DNA of 64,000 nt. It comes from Paenibacillus ottowii (GTDB lineage Bacteria > Bacillota > Bacilli > Paenibacillales > Paenibacillaceae). The notes under the pieces were generated by a model that ran no database searches, was not told where the DNA came from, and saw nothing but the letters and a program-made list of their open reading frames with translations. The position numbers and the translations under genes were made by a program. Position 1 is the first letter of the stretch; each line of letters starts with the position of its first letter. Location: the NCBI RefSeq assembly GCF_006874425.1, contig NZ_VIJZ01000001.1, positions 729,248 through 793,247 on the forward strand, in the 5' to 3' direction. Positions 15,141-21,516 of this stretch are shown in pieces.

Positions 15141-15770
15141 ATGTGGGATACGTCTATGTTTATAACTTTTTCAGTGGTTGAGAGTTTTGCGGCTTTTGTA
15201 TTGACGTTGACTATTTTTAGGTTAAAAGCTTTGGACTTCCAATGGCAGGCCTTAGTAGTGACTCTACTAATGTCGTGCCAAAGTTTCGTTCTGCGGGAAG
15301 AATTACAATTGGCTTTTCTGGCTCCAGTAATAAACATACTGTTAATGGTGCTACTAATAACAACGATAGTTAAAGTACCGCTGATATGGTCTTGTATACT
15401 GTCGGTGACTGGTTTTTTTGTCTATACACTGTTCCAAACAATACTCTTATTGCTTATGTACTCTGATGTACCTATGAGCGAATTACAAGGGGGATCGGCA
15501 AAGGGGTCTTTGTTACAAGCCGTGACCAGTGCAGTCGTGTTGATCGTATCAGGACTGCTTTATAAATTCGGAATAGGTTTTATAGCCCCGTTTGACAAAC
15601 TACGAATTAAATGGGAACAGAACATTGTCATTATCGTAATCATAGGAGCGCTGGCAACCCTGACAGTAATAGCGTATGTAAACGATGTATGGCTTAATAT
15701 AGCCTATTTTGCACTGGCAGCGGGGATGTTTCTATATTACGCGCTGCGGAAGGAGAGAGAATATGATTGA
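15141..15770 (+). CDS. AgrC-like membrane sensor domain without kinase
   Basis: The 209-residue protein has six or so hydrophobic spans (starting FITFSVVESFAAFVLTLTIF, ending AYFALAAGMFLYYALRK) and then stops after a few charged residues. The start and spacing of the spans resemble the membrane half of AgrC-type receptors, but the histidine kinase half is absent. Its stop overlaps the AgrB start by eight bases. By analogy with LytTR regulatory systems (HdrM/HdrR, BrsM/BrsR), where a membrane protein holds back a LytTR protein, it may receive the peptide and control the LytTR protein at 16443. That function is inferred. Confidence 0.6.
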   Translation: MWDTSMFITFSVVESFAAFVLTLTIFRLKALDFQWQALVVTLLMSCQSFVLREELQLAFLAPVINILLMVLLITTIVKVPLIWSCILSVTGFFVYTLFQTILLLLMYSDVPMSELQGGSAKGSLLQAVTSAVVLIVSGLLYKFGIGFIAPFDKLRIKWEQNIVIIVIIGALATLTVIAYVNDVWLNIAYFALAAGMFLYYALRKEREYD

Positions 15771-16305
15771 GCCATTATCCTTACGAATGGCGCAACATAT
15801 CAAAAGTGTTGTACCAGACCATCCGGCCTCAGTGCCAGTATTACAGCATGCATTGGCTGTCTTATTGAATATGGTGTTTATTACGGGCTTGACCCTCGTT
15901 ATATCGGTTTTTACAGGCCGCACGAGGGAAGTGGTGACGATTATGGCGGCATTCGCCTTTCTCCGTCAAATGACTGGAGGTATACACCTTAAAAGTGGCA
16001 TGGGCTGTGTAGCTGTTTCCACACTGTTGTTTACTGGCTTATCGTTCATCAGCTTGGATCACAACTGGACGATAGGTGCAACATTGGTCAGTATGCTTTT
16101 AATTCTAGCTTTTGCACCAGCGGGAATCGAAAACCAAACACGTATACCACCAAAATACTTTCCGTTGCTTAAAGTGCTGGCCTTGTGTGTGGTTGGGCTC
16201 AATTTTTACTTTGCTGATCCAATTACGGCAGTGAGCTTTTTGTCACAAACCATACTGTTAATTAACTTTAGGATAGGAGGTGAAACAACACATGAAGAAG
16301 CTTAA
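15763..16305 (+). CDS. agrB: AgrB-type peptide-processing protease
   Basis: The ATG at 15763 was chosen over 15709 because AAGGAGAGA precedes it. The 180-residue membrane protein carries the AgrB signature FLRQMTGGIHLKSGMGC, in which the His and the Cys seven residues later are the catalytic pair. AgrB cuts AgrD at its C-terminal side and closes the ring of the signal peptide. The agrD gene overlaps its 3' end by 14 bases. Confidence 0.9.
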   Translation: MIEPLSLRMAQHIKSVVPDHPASVPVLQHALAVLLNMVFITGLTLVISVFTGRTREVVTIMAAFAFLRQMTGGIHLKSGMGCVAVSTLLFTGLSFISLDHNWTIGATLVSMLLILAFAPAGIENQTRIPPKYFPLLKVLALCVVGLNFYFADPITAVSFLSQTILLINFRIGGETTHEEA

Positions 16306-16429
16306 CATTAAAAGAAGCACCTACTACGCCCTGGCTACTTGCTTATCATCGTTTGCTGTAATGACTGTTGTGGTGGCTAGTTTATTTTACGTATACAATC
16401 CAAAGCCGCCAAAGGAACTAATGAAATAA
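16292..16429 (+). CDS. agrD: AgrD-type signal propeptide with serine at the ring position
   Basis: The 45-residue peptide gene has its own site (ATAGGAGGTGAAAC). The layout fits AgrD: basic N-terminus, hydrophobic helix, short signal region, and a C-terminal tail YNPKPPKELMK like the conserved YxPKxP tail of AgrD proteins. By analogy with Listeria AgrD, cleavage before YNPKPP would leave a signal ending in ASLFYV. The ring residue would be Ser30 rather than Cys, giving a lactone instead of a thiolactone, as known in Staphylococcus intermedius. The only Cys (Cys17) lies in the hydrophobic helix. Confidence 0.8.
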   Translation: MKKLNIKRSTYYALATCLSSFAVMTVVVASLFYVYNPKPPKELMK

Positions 16430-16442
16430 GCTTGGAGGACAC

Positions 16443-16817
16443 ATGATAATTTCAGTCACCGTGGAGCACGACAGGGGCCCAAAACTACTGGATGTGGGTA
16501 CGATCCTCTTTATTGAGAGCCAGAGCAGCATCCAACGTATCGCAATGCATACGTTTGACGGCGTTTTTTACACAGTTGGACCATTGGGATATTGGGAAAT
16601 GCTATTTAATAGCGAAGGGTACAGATTTTACAATGTTGATCGTTCCTACACTATAAATGTAGATGAACTGACGGGGATAAACGAAAACTTGAAACTTGCT
16701 GAATTTCAAAGTAGCCAGAGCTACAAAAAAATGACCTGCACAATGGCAGGTCTGAGATATAAAAAAATAGCTGCAGCTTTGGCGAGATTAAAGCCAGATA
16801 TTATATTTTATAATTAG
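16443..16817 (+). CDS. Stand-alone LytTR DNA-binding regulator
   Basis: The 124-residue protein consists of one LytTR domain: ILFIESQSSIQRIAMHTFDG, then YRFYNVDRSYTINVDELTGI, the region that corresponds to the HRSxxVN motif. It has no receiver domain with a phosphorylated Asp, so it is not a normal AgrA. It lies 13 bases after agrD with ribosome site CTTGGAGGAC, in the same operon. It is the likely output of the module and may bind promoters of the phage or of the operon itself. Confidence 0.85.
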   Translation: MIISVTVEHDRGPKLLDVGTILFIESQSSIQRIAMHTFDGVFYTVGPLGYWEMLFNSEGYRFYNVDRSYTINVDELTGINENLKLAEFQSSQSYKKMTCTMAGLRYKKIAAALARLKPDIIFYN

Positions 16818-16820
16818 TAG

Positions 16821-16852
16821 AGAGCCGCTAGGTTAACAGCGGCTCTTTTTTT
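16821..16852 (+). terminator. Terminator of the agr-like operon
   Basis: AGAGCCGCT (16821-16829) pairs with AGCGGCTCT (16838-16846), followed by a T run. Confidence 0.9.
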
Positions 16853-16892
16853 ATGGAACATGTAACTATAACATATGTCTTAAGTAGGATGC

Positions 16893-16915
16893 TGTCGAAA
16901 CTTGTTGTCGAAACT
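16893..16915. repeat. Direct repeat TGTCGAAACT
   Basis: Two exact copies of TGTCGAAACT start at 16893 and 16906, 13 bases apart, between the agr-like module and the next HTH gene. No function is known; a regulator site is possible. Confidence 0.4.
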
Positions 16916-17037
16916 GTAAAATTCATATATGAATTTGCTTTTACAAATGAGAGTATTTGGGATTTAATAAAAACATAAACCAGTCATTTGTTTGTTACCC
17001 ATATGGGTGACAATAAGGCTGTGGGGGAGCAGAAAAA

Positions 17038-17265
17038 CTACTCCACCTGCTTGCGGACGACTTCAAGTACATATAGGTCGGTGATTCTGCAGTTAAGTCG
17101 ATAAGCTGCATTAAAGGCGAATTCAAGGGACATTTTACGTTCTCCAGTTATTAGCTTATTGACGAATTGCCTTGAAACCCCCATTACTCTAGCAAAATCA
17201 GCCTGATTCATTTTGTTCTCTTCAAGTCGCTCCAGCAAGAGGCAAGCCCCAAGCCGGTAATCCAT
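17038..17265 (-). CDS. XRE-family HTH regulator
   Basis: The 75-residue protein is an HTH_3 domain (MNQADFARVMGVSRQFVNKL, then TGERKMSLEFAFNAAYRLNC) with a short C-terminal helix. It is read leftward and faces the small gene at 17386 across a promoter region with a 12-base tandem repeat, which it may bind. Its place in the phage lysis/lysogeny circuit is not certain. Confidence 0.8.
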   Translation of the reverse strand: MDYRLGACLLLERLEENKMNQADFARVMGVSRQFVNKLITGERKMSLEFAFNAAYRLNCRITDLYVLEVVRKQVE

Positions 17266-17302
17266 ACGGGTCTCCTCTCTATGTATTCCATTTTAATCAA
17301 GT

Positions 17303-17336
17303 GTTCGTATTTTTGTTCGTATTTTTGTGGTATACT
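17303..17336 (+). promoter_or_regulatory. Extended -10 promoter with tandem GTTCGTATTTTT repeat
   Basis: GTTCGTATTTTT occurs twice in direct tandem (17303-17314 and 17315-17326), directly ahead of TGGTATACT (17328-17336), an extended -10 box. The gene at 17386 follows about 50 bases later. The repeats overlap the -35 region and look like operators. Confidence 0.5.
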
Positions 17337-17385
17337 GATTCCAACCTCTCAAAAACGGACGTCATTTAATTTAGGAGTGTTGTTT

Positions 17386-17526
17386 ATGGATTCAAAAATT
17401 GATTTGAAATGTTACTTAGAAATGTTACATAACCAATATCAAGGGATTGACACAACGGAAGTTGAACAGCGTTTAGAAGAGATCATTTCTTCCAACGTTT
17501 TAGAGCTGCCTCCAGAAGTTCGATAA
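17386..17526 (+). CDS. Small protein of unknown function (46 residues)
   Basis: The ATG at 17386 follows TTTAGGAGTGTT; the longer frame from 17281 would start inside the promoter. The product (DLKCYLEMLHNQYQGIDTTE, then VEQRLEEIISSN) is helical and acidic with no recognised motif. Its last 44 bases overlap the 3' end of the leftward repressor gene, so the two transcripts are antisense to each other there. Confidence 0.5.
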   Translation: MDSKIDLKCYLEMLHNQYQGIDTTEVEQRLEEIISSNVLELPPEVR

Positions 17527-17872
17527 TATCGTCAGCTTCTTCTTTACTCAGGTCATGACCTTTATAGCTCAATTTGTACTGGTTTAGTCTCTCTATAGGT
17601 ATTTCAGCCAACTCCGATTCTTCGTGACTATCGGGGTTGTTTGCATTTTTACCAATTTCAAATTGATTAACATCTGTTACTCCAATTAGATAATCAACAG
17701 TGGTTTGATATAAATTAGCCAATTTCCCGGCTATTTCGGTTGTTAATCGTCGTTCCCCTTTTTCAATATCGTAATAGTATTGAGGCGTAATCCCTAAAGC
17801 CTTCGCAACTGCTATACCGCTCATTTTCTTCTCTTTTCTTATTCTTTTTAATCTACTATCCGCACCAGACAT
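17483..17872 (-). CDS. CI-like phage repressor
   Basis: The start was moved to the ATG at 17872, which follows AGAAGGAGCGG. The 129-residue protein has an N-terminal HTH_3 domain (SGIAVAKALGITPQYYYDIE, then KGERRLTTEIAGKLANLYQT) and a helical C-terminal part (LSKEEADDIIELLEAALKRW) without a LexA-type protease domain. It faces a Cro-like gene across five palindromic operators, the classical layout of a prophage switch. Since it lacks a self-cleavage domain, induction probably works by an antirepressor or another route. Confidence 0.85.
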   Translation of the reverse strand: MSGADSRLKRIRKEKKMSGIAVAKALGITPQYYYDIEKGERRLTTEIAGKLANLYQTTVDYLIGVTDVNQFEIGKNANNPDSHEESELAEIPIERLNQYKLSYKGHDLSKEEADDIIELLEAALKRWKK

Positions 17873-17893
17873 TAGTTTACCGCTCCTTCTATT

Positions 17894-18061
17894 TAAGCAT
17901 TTTGCTGTAATGATAATAACATTCCCCATGTTTTTAAACAATAAGCAAAATGCTGAAAAAATGAGCAATTTGAAGCATAATGCTGATAATATCAGAGAAA
18001 TGCTCCATATTTAAGCATAATGCTTAAATTTGCTCATTTACATATGTAAGCATAATGCTTA
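17894..18061. promoter_or_regulatory. Switch region with five palindromic operators
   Basis: Five copies of a 15-base palindrome, consensus TAAGCATAATGCTTA, lie at 17894-17908, 17942-17956, 17972-17986, 18012-18026 and 18047-18061. The last two are perfect and the others differ at one to three places. They sit between the divergent CI-like and Cro-like genes, spaced 48, 30, 40 and 35 bases apart. They are the likely binding sites of both repressors. Confidence 0.9.
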
Positions 18062-18087
18062 TTATTTAGTCATGGAGGTGAACAACA

Positions 18088-18282
18088 ATGAATTTCACAG
18101 AAGCTGTTGAGGCTGCTATGGAAGCAAAGGGAATGAGTAAAGCTGACTTAGCCCGGGCCACACACCGAAGTTACCAGTACATTAGTGATTTATTAAAAGG
18201 TGAGCGGAGGTGGCATGAAGGCATTATCAACGAGGTCTGCGCTGCTCTCGGTATTCAAATTGAGTTCAATCATCAGCCTTAA
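18088..18282 (+). CDS. Cro-like HTH regulator
   Basis: The 64-residue protein has one HTH domain (MSKADLARATHRSYQYISDL, then LKGERRWHEGIINEVCAALG). It is the first gene of the rightward early operon, 26 bases after the last operator, with ribosome site TGGAGGTGAAC. It probably turns off the CI-like gene when the phage enters lytic growth. Confidence 0.85.
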   Translation: MNFTEAVEAAMEAKGMSKADLARATHRSYQYISDLLKGERRWHEGIINEVCAALGIQIEFNHQP

Positions 18283-18317
18283 CTATCAGTGACCAAATTA
18301 TACAAGGGAGCCACAAT

Positions 18318-18365
18318 ATGAACATAATTAGCTTTGTATTCAGTAGGGAGGGAAGGCATGGATAA
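18318..18365 (+). CDS. Possible 15-codon leader ORF overlapping the antirepressor start
   Basis: An ATG after AAGGGAGCC opens 15 codons (MNIISFVFSREGRHG) that end in TAA at 18363-18365, six bases inside the antirepressor gene. The ribosome site of the antirepressor lies within it. It could couple translation of the two. Its small size makes this uncertain. Confidence 0.35.
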   Translation: MNIISFVFSREGRHG

Positions 18366-19128
18366 CATTCAACCAATTGAACAAAAAATGGTTCCTTTCA
18401 ATGGAACTGAATTGCTTGGAGTCAAAGCGAATGATGGGAAGGTTTATATCGGAGTCTCATATGTTTGTAATGGAATTGGTCTAAGTGAAAAACAAAAGGA
18501 TCGGCAAGTAAGCAATATTCAGGAAGATGCCACTCTAAAACAGGGGGCAAAAAAACTACCCCTCAAATTTGGGGGGCAGCAAAGAGAGGTGCTAGGGATT
18601 GAGCTTGACTATCTACCGCTCTGGCTTGCGAAAATCTCTATCACACCCAATATGCAAGTAAACCAACCGGAAGTTGCGGATAAGTTGGTTCAATACCAAT
18701 TGAAAGCCAAAGATATTTTGGCAGAGGCATTTATTCCAAAGGGGTTTGACTTTGATAGCCTTAGTCCTGAACTTAAAGCCATTTTTATAACAGATGCCAA
18801 GGTTCAACAGCTTGATTCTCGCGTGGAACATCTGGAAAATCACACCACTATTGACTATGGTCAACAACGCGAATTAAGGAAAGCAGGCAATGCCAGAATC
18901 GTCGGACTGCTTGGCGGAAAGAAATCGGCCGCCTACAAGAATAGTAGCCTACGCAATAAAGCTTATCAGGCTATGTGGAATGACTATCAAGACTTTTTTG
19001 GGATCAACTCTTACAGCAATACTTTCACGAAGGATTTTGACCGTGGATTGCAATATGTCCCACATTGGACTCCACCTAATAACCTTATGAGGGAGATTGA
19101 AGAAGCTAATGGACAAACATTGTTCTGA
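18358..19128 (+). CDS. Phage antirepressor (P22_AR_N plus ORF6C domains)
   Basis: The ATG at 18358 follows GGGAGGGAAGG. The 256-residue protein has an N-terminal P22 antirepressor domain (MVPFNGTELLGVKANDGKVY, later LDYLPLWLAKISITPNMQ) and, from about residue 150, an ORF6C domain (LDSRVEHLENHTTIDYGQQR, then KAYQAMWNDYQDFFGINSYS). Such proteins bind and inactivate phage repressors. That fits the CI-like protein here, which lacks an autoprotease domain. Confidence 0.9.
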   Translation: MDNIQPIEQKMVPFNGTELLGVKANDGKVYIGVSYVCNGIGLSEKQKDRQVSNIQEDATLKQGAKKLPLKFGGQQREVLGIELDYLPLWLAKISITPNMQVNQPEVADKLVQYQLKAKDILAEAFIPKGFDFDSLSPELKAIFITDAKVQQLDSRVEHLENHTTIDYGQQRELRKAGNARIVGLLGGKKSAAYKNSSLRNKAYQAMWNDYQDFFGINSYSNTFTKDFDRGLQYVPHWTPPNNLMREIEEANGQTLF

Positions 19129-19225
19129 TTTATCATTACCAGAACTGGCCCGTATGTGGTTTGGTAATCCGTTACAACATGCCGTACTTGTCAAAAACCT
19201 AATCAGAAAGGAACGAAACAAATGA
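19109..19225 (+). CDS. Small coupled ORF (38 residues)
   Basis: An ATG inside the end of the antirepressor gene opens 38 codons (SDLSLPELARMWFGNPLQHA, later LVKNLIRKERNK). Its TGA overlaps the next ATG as ATGA at 19222-19225, so it bridges the gap between two phage genes through overlapping stops and starts. This is typical of real coupled small genes. No function is known. Confidence 0.5.
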   Translation: MDKHCSDLSLPELARMWFGNPLQHAVLVKNLIRKERNK

Positions 19226-19833
19226 ATAAAAATTATGAGAATATGGGGAAAAAGTACGACAAATTACAATCAGCTAGCCATGGGATCTTAGAACGTTTTA
19301 TCGAAGCTGGTACAGAAGGTGATTTTAAAACTCGTGAACGAAAGGCATGGACCCAAAATATTATTATTTCTAAAATGAAAGCCCGGATTTTGGATGATAT
19401 GATTTCCAAAGCCAAAAAAATCATAAAAACAATTGATGAAATTAGAGTCATGCGGAATGATCCTTACTATGAACAGGATGATTACATTTTCATGCAATCT
19501 TGCTTAATGGAATGTGAAGATCACGCTCGCCATAATGCCAAATACGTTCTTGAATATGCTATGTACGTAGATGAGACAAGTGGTTATTACAGTGAAGCGG
19601 AAATTCGCAGTATGTTATCAATCGGTTATGAGGATTGGAAACGCTGGGTAGATCGAAATAAACCGTTAATGTCGATGTTGGTCACGAAGGTAGGAAATGA
19701 ACCTTTAACCCATCATTGTATGGATTATATGATGGATGAATTAACGAAAAATCCCCAAACTCGGGAAATGATGCGGAGAAAGACAGAAGAGTTATTTGGC
19801 CCGTTTATGGATTTTGAAGGTGGCGACCTATGA
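19222..19833 (+). CDS. Early phage protein of unknown function (203 residues)
   Basis: The protein is charged and mostly helical, with a basic N-terminal half (SKMKARILDDMISKAKKIIK) and a C-terminal part with WKRWVDRNKPLMSMLVTKVG. No catalytic motif or membrane span is seen. It belongs to the early operon: it overlaps the coupled small ORF upstream and the next gene by four bases. Confidence 0.7.
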   Translation: MNKNYENMGKKYDKLQSASHGILERFIEAGTEGDFKTRERKAWTQNIIISKMKARILDDMISKAKKIIKTIDEIRVMRNDPYYEQDDYIFMQSCLMECEDHARHNAKYVLEYAMYVDETSGYYSEAEIRSMLSIGYEDWKRWVDRNKPLMSMLVTKVGNEPLTHHCMDYMMDELTKNPQTREMMRRKTEELFGPFMDFEGGDL

Positions 19834-20483
19834 AAATGCATGAAGAATTGAAAGCAAGAGCTGCTGATATGCATAAGCGTCTAGGAGGTACTATATTCGC
19901 TTTCCCGATAGAAGAAGAAAACCCTTTGTCTAAATATGCAGTGGCTGTGTTTAACGGGAAAGATTACTCTGTTTACCCTAATGCTATGACCATTGAAGAA
20001 GCGGCTGCTGGCATTTTAGAAGTTTTGAATGGATTTAAAGAAGAGGGTTGGGATCATGACTATGAACGCAATGTACGTTTTGCTTTGTATCAATCACAAG
20101 TTGATGCGCCCAGCGTAACTATGCGGAGACTAAAGAAAGGAAAAGGAAATTACACTATTCCAGCTTATGAAAGTGATATAGACGTTATGGACAATCCTGA
20201 CGATCCAGAAGGCAAGCTCTTTTCTGCGCGTGGGCTAATTAAATTCAGTTACTTGACCATGATTGATGAGAAAAACCCTGTAGCTATCAGTTTTATGAAT
20301 GAATATTACAAATTGCTTGCCTCTTTCAGATATGGGAAAACAGCAGCGGCTATCAAACAAGAAGTACGGCGTATGGGGAGAGATGAAGCTATCCGTTGGA
20401 TTGAACACACTTATGAACGGTATATCAAGGATAGTAGAACCATAACGGACATTTTAAATGCCGTAGGGAAGGGGCAGCGATAA
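19830..20483 (+). CDS. Early phage protein of unknown function (217 residues)
   Basis: The soluble 217-residue protein starts at an ATG overlapping the preceding stop (ATGAAAATG). It has an N-terminal beta part (GGTIFAFPIEEENPLSKYAV), a central acidic stretch (DIDVMDNPDDPEGK) and a helical C-terminus (RMGRDEAIRWIEHTYERYIK). The family was not recognised. It overlaps the next start by one base. Confidence 0.65.
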   Translation: MKMHEELKARAADMHKRLGGTIFAFPIEEENPLSKYAVAVFNGKDYSVYPNAMTIEEAAAGILEVLNGFKEEGWDHDYERNVRFALYQSQVDAPSVTMRRLKKGKGNYTIPAYESDIDVMDNPDDPEGKLFSARGLIKFSYLTMIDEKNPVAISFMNEYYKLLASFRYGKTAAAIKQEVRRMGRDEAIRWIEHTYERYIKDSRTITDILNAVGKGQR

Positions 20484-20728
20484 TGAGTCTTGCTAATCAT
20501 TTAACTCTGAAGCAAGTTCGCGAGAACTGCAAGAAGTCAATCGAACAGGTTAGTGATGAAACGGGGATTTCAGTTGCTAAGTTAAAACGCTGGGAGAAAG
20601 ATGCATCAAGAGCGGAAACGTACGAGTTCTTTCGTCTGTTGCAATACTACAAAATATCTTTCAATCATGTTCATGCAGGAAAAGCAGAAGACGTATACAA
20701 AGCTCGTAGAGAGGCGGTGAGCGTGTAA
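20483..20728 (+). CDS. HTH-containing early phage protein
   Basis: The 81-residue protein has an XRE-like HTH (LTLKQVRENCKKSIEQVSDE, then TGISVAKLKRWEKDASRAET) and a short C-terminal tail. As a minor regulator in the early operon it may control later phage genes. It shares one base with each neighbour, so the operon is tightly packed. Confidence 0.75.
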   Translation: MSLANHLTLKQVRENCKKSIEQVSDETGISVAKLKRWEKDASRAETYEFFRLLQYYKISFNHVHAGKAEDVYKARREAVSV

Positions 20729-20976
20729 TGGGAATGGACCCTATGGTAATTGATCATTTGAATTGTCATGATAATGTGACGCAAATCAAAAAGGATTTAA
20801 TCGAATTACTTTGCATTGTTCAGCAGGATGAAGTGTTCACTAGAGAAATGATTTCAGAAAAGATATTTAAAGCTGTTCAAGATCTAACATATGCAGAAGA
20901 AATCCATTTTGGTGTAATCAAGGGTTTCTATGATGAACAAACAAAAAGCCTTAACAATACCTTGGCCGGGCGTTAA
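20728..20976 (+). CDS. Small early phage protein of unknown function
   Basis: The 82-residue acidic protein (QIKKDLIELLCIVQQDEVFT, then REMISEKIFKAVQDLTYAEE) is helical and has no recognised motif. Its start overlaps the previous stop (TAATG). Its final codons lie inside a hairpin (20948-20979), so the end of the mRNA is structured. Confidence 0.65.
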   Translation: MGMDPMVIDHLNCHDNVTQIKKDLIELLCIVQQDEVFTREMISEKIFKAVQDLTYAEEIHFGVIKGFYDEQTKSLNNTLAGR

Positions 20977-21049
20977 GGCGACATAAATCAAGGGACAAGC
21001 CCACGCGCACATTATAAGTCATGTCATCATAAAGCGCAAGGGCTGTCCC
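20948..21049 (+). other. Two adjacent RNA hairpins between early phage genes
   Basis: Hairpin 1: GCCTTAAC (20948-20955) pairs with GTTAAGGC (20972-20979). Hairpin 2: GGGACA (20992-20997), GCCC (20999-21002) and GCGC (21005-21008) pair in order with TGTCCC (21044-21049), GGGC (21040-21043) and GCGC (21034-21037), leaving a 25-base loop. No T run follows either stem, so these are not simple terminators. They may be an RNA control element or a processing site. Confidence 0.55.
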
Positions 21050-21070
21050 CAAAAATGGGGAGAGTTGAAC

Positions 21071-21463
21071 ATGAACAGATGCCAGATGGTTTCTTTTAGA
21101 GCAATTGAGCCTGATTTCAGAAGACTTCAAGGTAAAGACCCTATGGATAGTGAACCCGTGTTAACGGATGTATTCGAAAACGGAATGATTGAGGTTCTTC
21201 GTGAACTGGCTACACATAAATTTTTAACCCGTAACACTTCCCGGGATATGCTCCCACACATCGAAGAAGCCAATAAAATTCTTTGTGATAATTTTTCTGC
21301 CTTACGCGATAAATTGCCTAAAAAGGAAAAAGAAGCATTAGGCGATCTGGAAGGCGATTTCAATATTGTTGCTGGATATGAAGAAGAAGAAGCCTTTGTT
21401 AAAGGGTTCATTGAGGGATATCGCTTTTTAAAAACATTACATGTGTCAACGGGGAAAGATTGA
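21071..21463 (+). CDS. Phage protein of unknown function (130 residues)
   Basis: The ATG at 21071 follows GGGGAGAG; a TTG two codons earlier is less likely. The protein is acidic and helical (TDVFENGMIEVLRELATHKF, later EEEEAFVKGFIEGYRFLKTL). No family was recognised. It lies between the paired hairpins and the replication initiator gene. Confidence 0.65.
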   Translation: MNRCQMVSFRAIEPDFRRLQGKDPMDSEPVLTDVFENGMIEVLRELATHKFLTRNTSRDMLPHIEEANKILCDNFSALRDKLPKKEKEALGDLEGDFNIVAGYEEEEAFVKGFIEGYRFLKTLHVSTGKD

Positions 21464-21516
21464 AACAATCGGTCCAAGCAAATGACACTTAAGTCACAGA
21501 ATAGTGTGGTGGTGAA

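Noticed and set aside
15141..16817. A complete agrBDCA quorum-sensing operon
   Set aside because: There is no histidine kinase domain and no receiver domain, so it cannot be a normal phosphorelay agr system.
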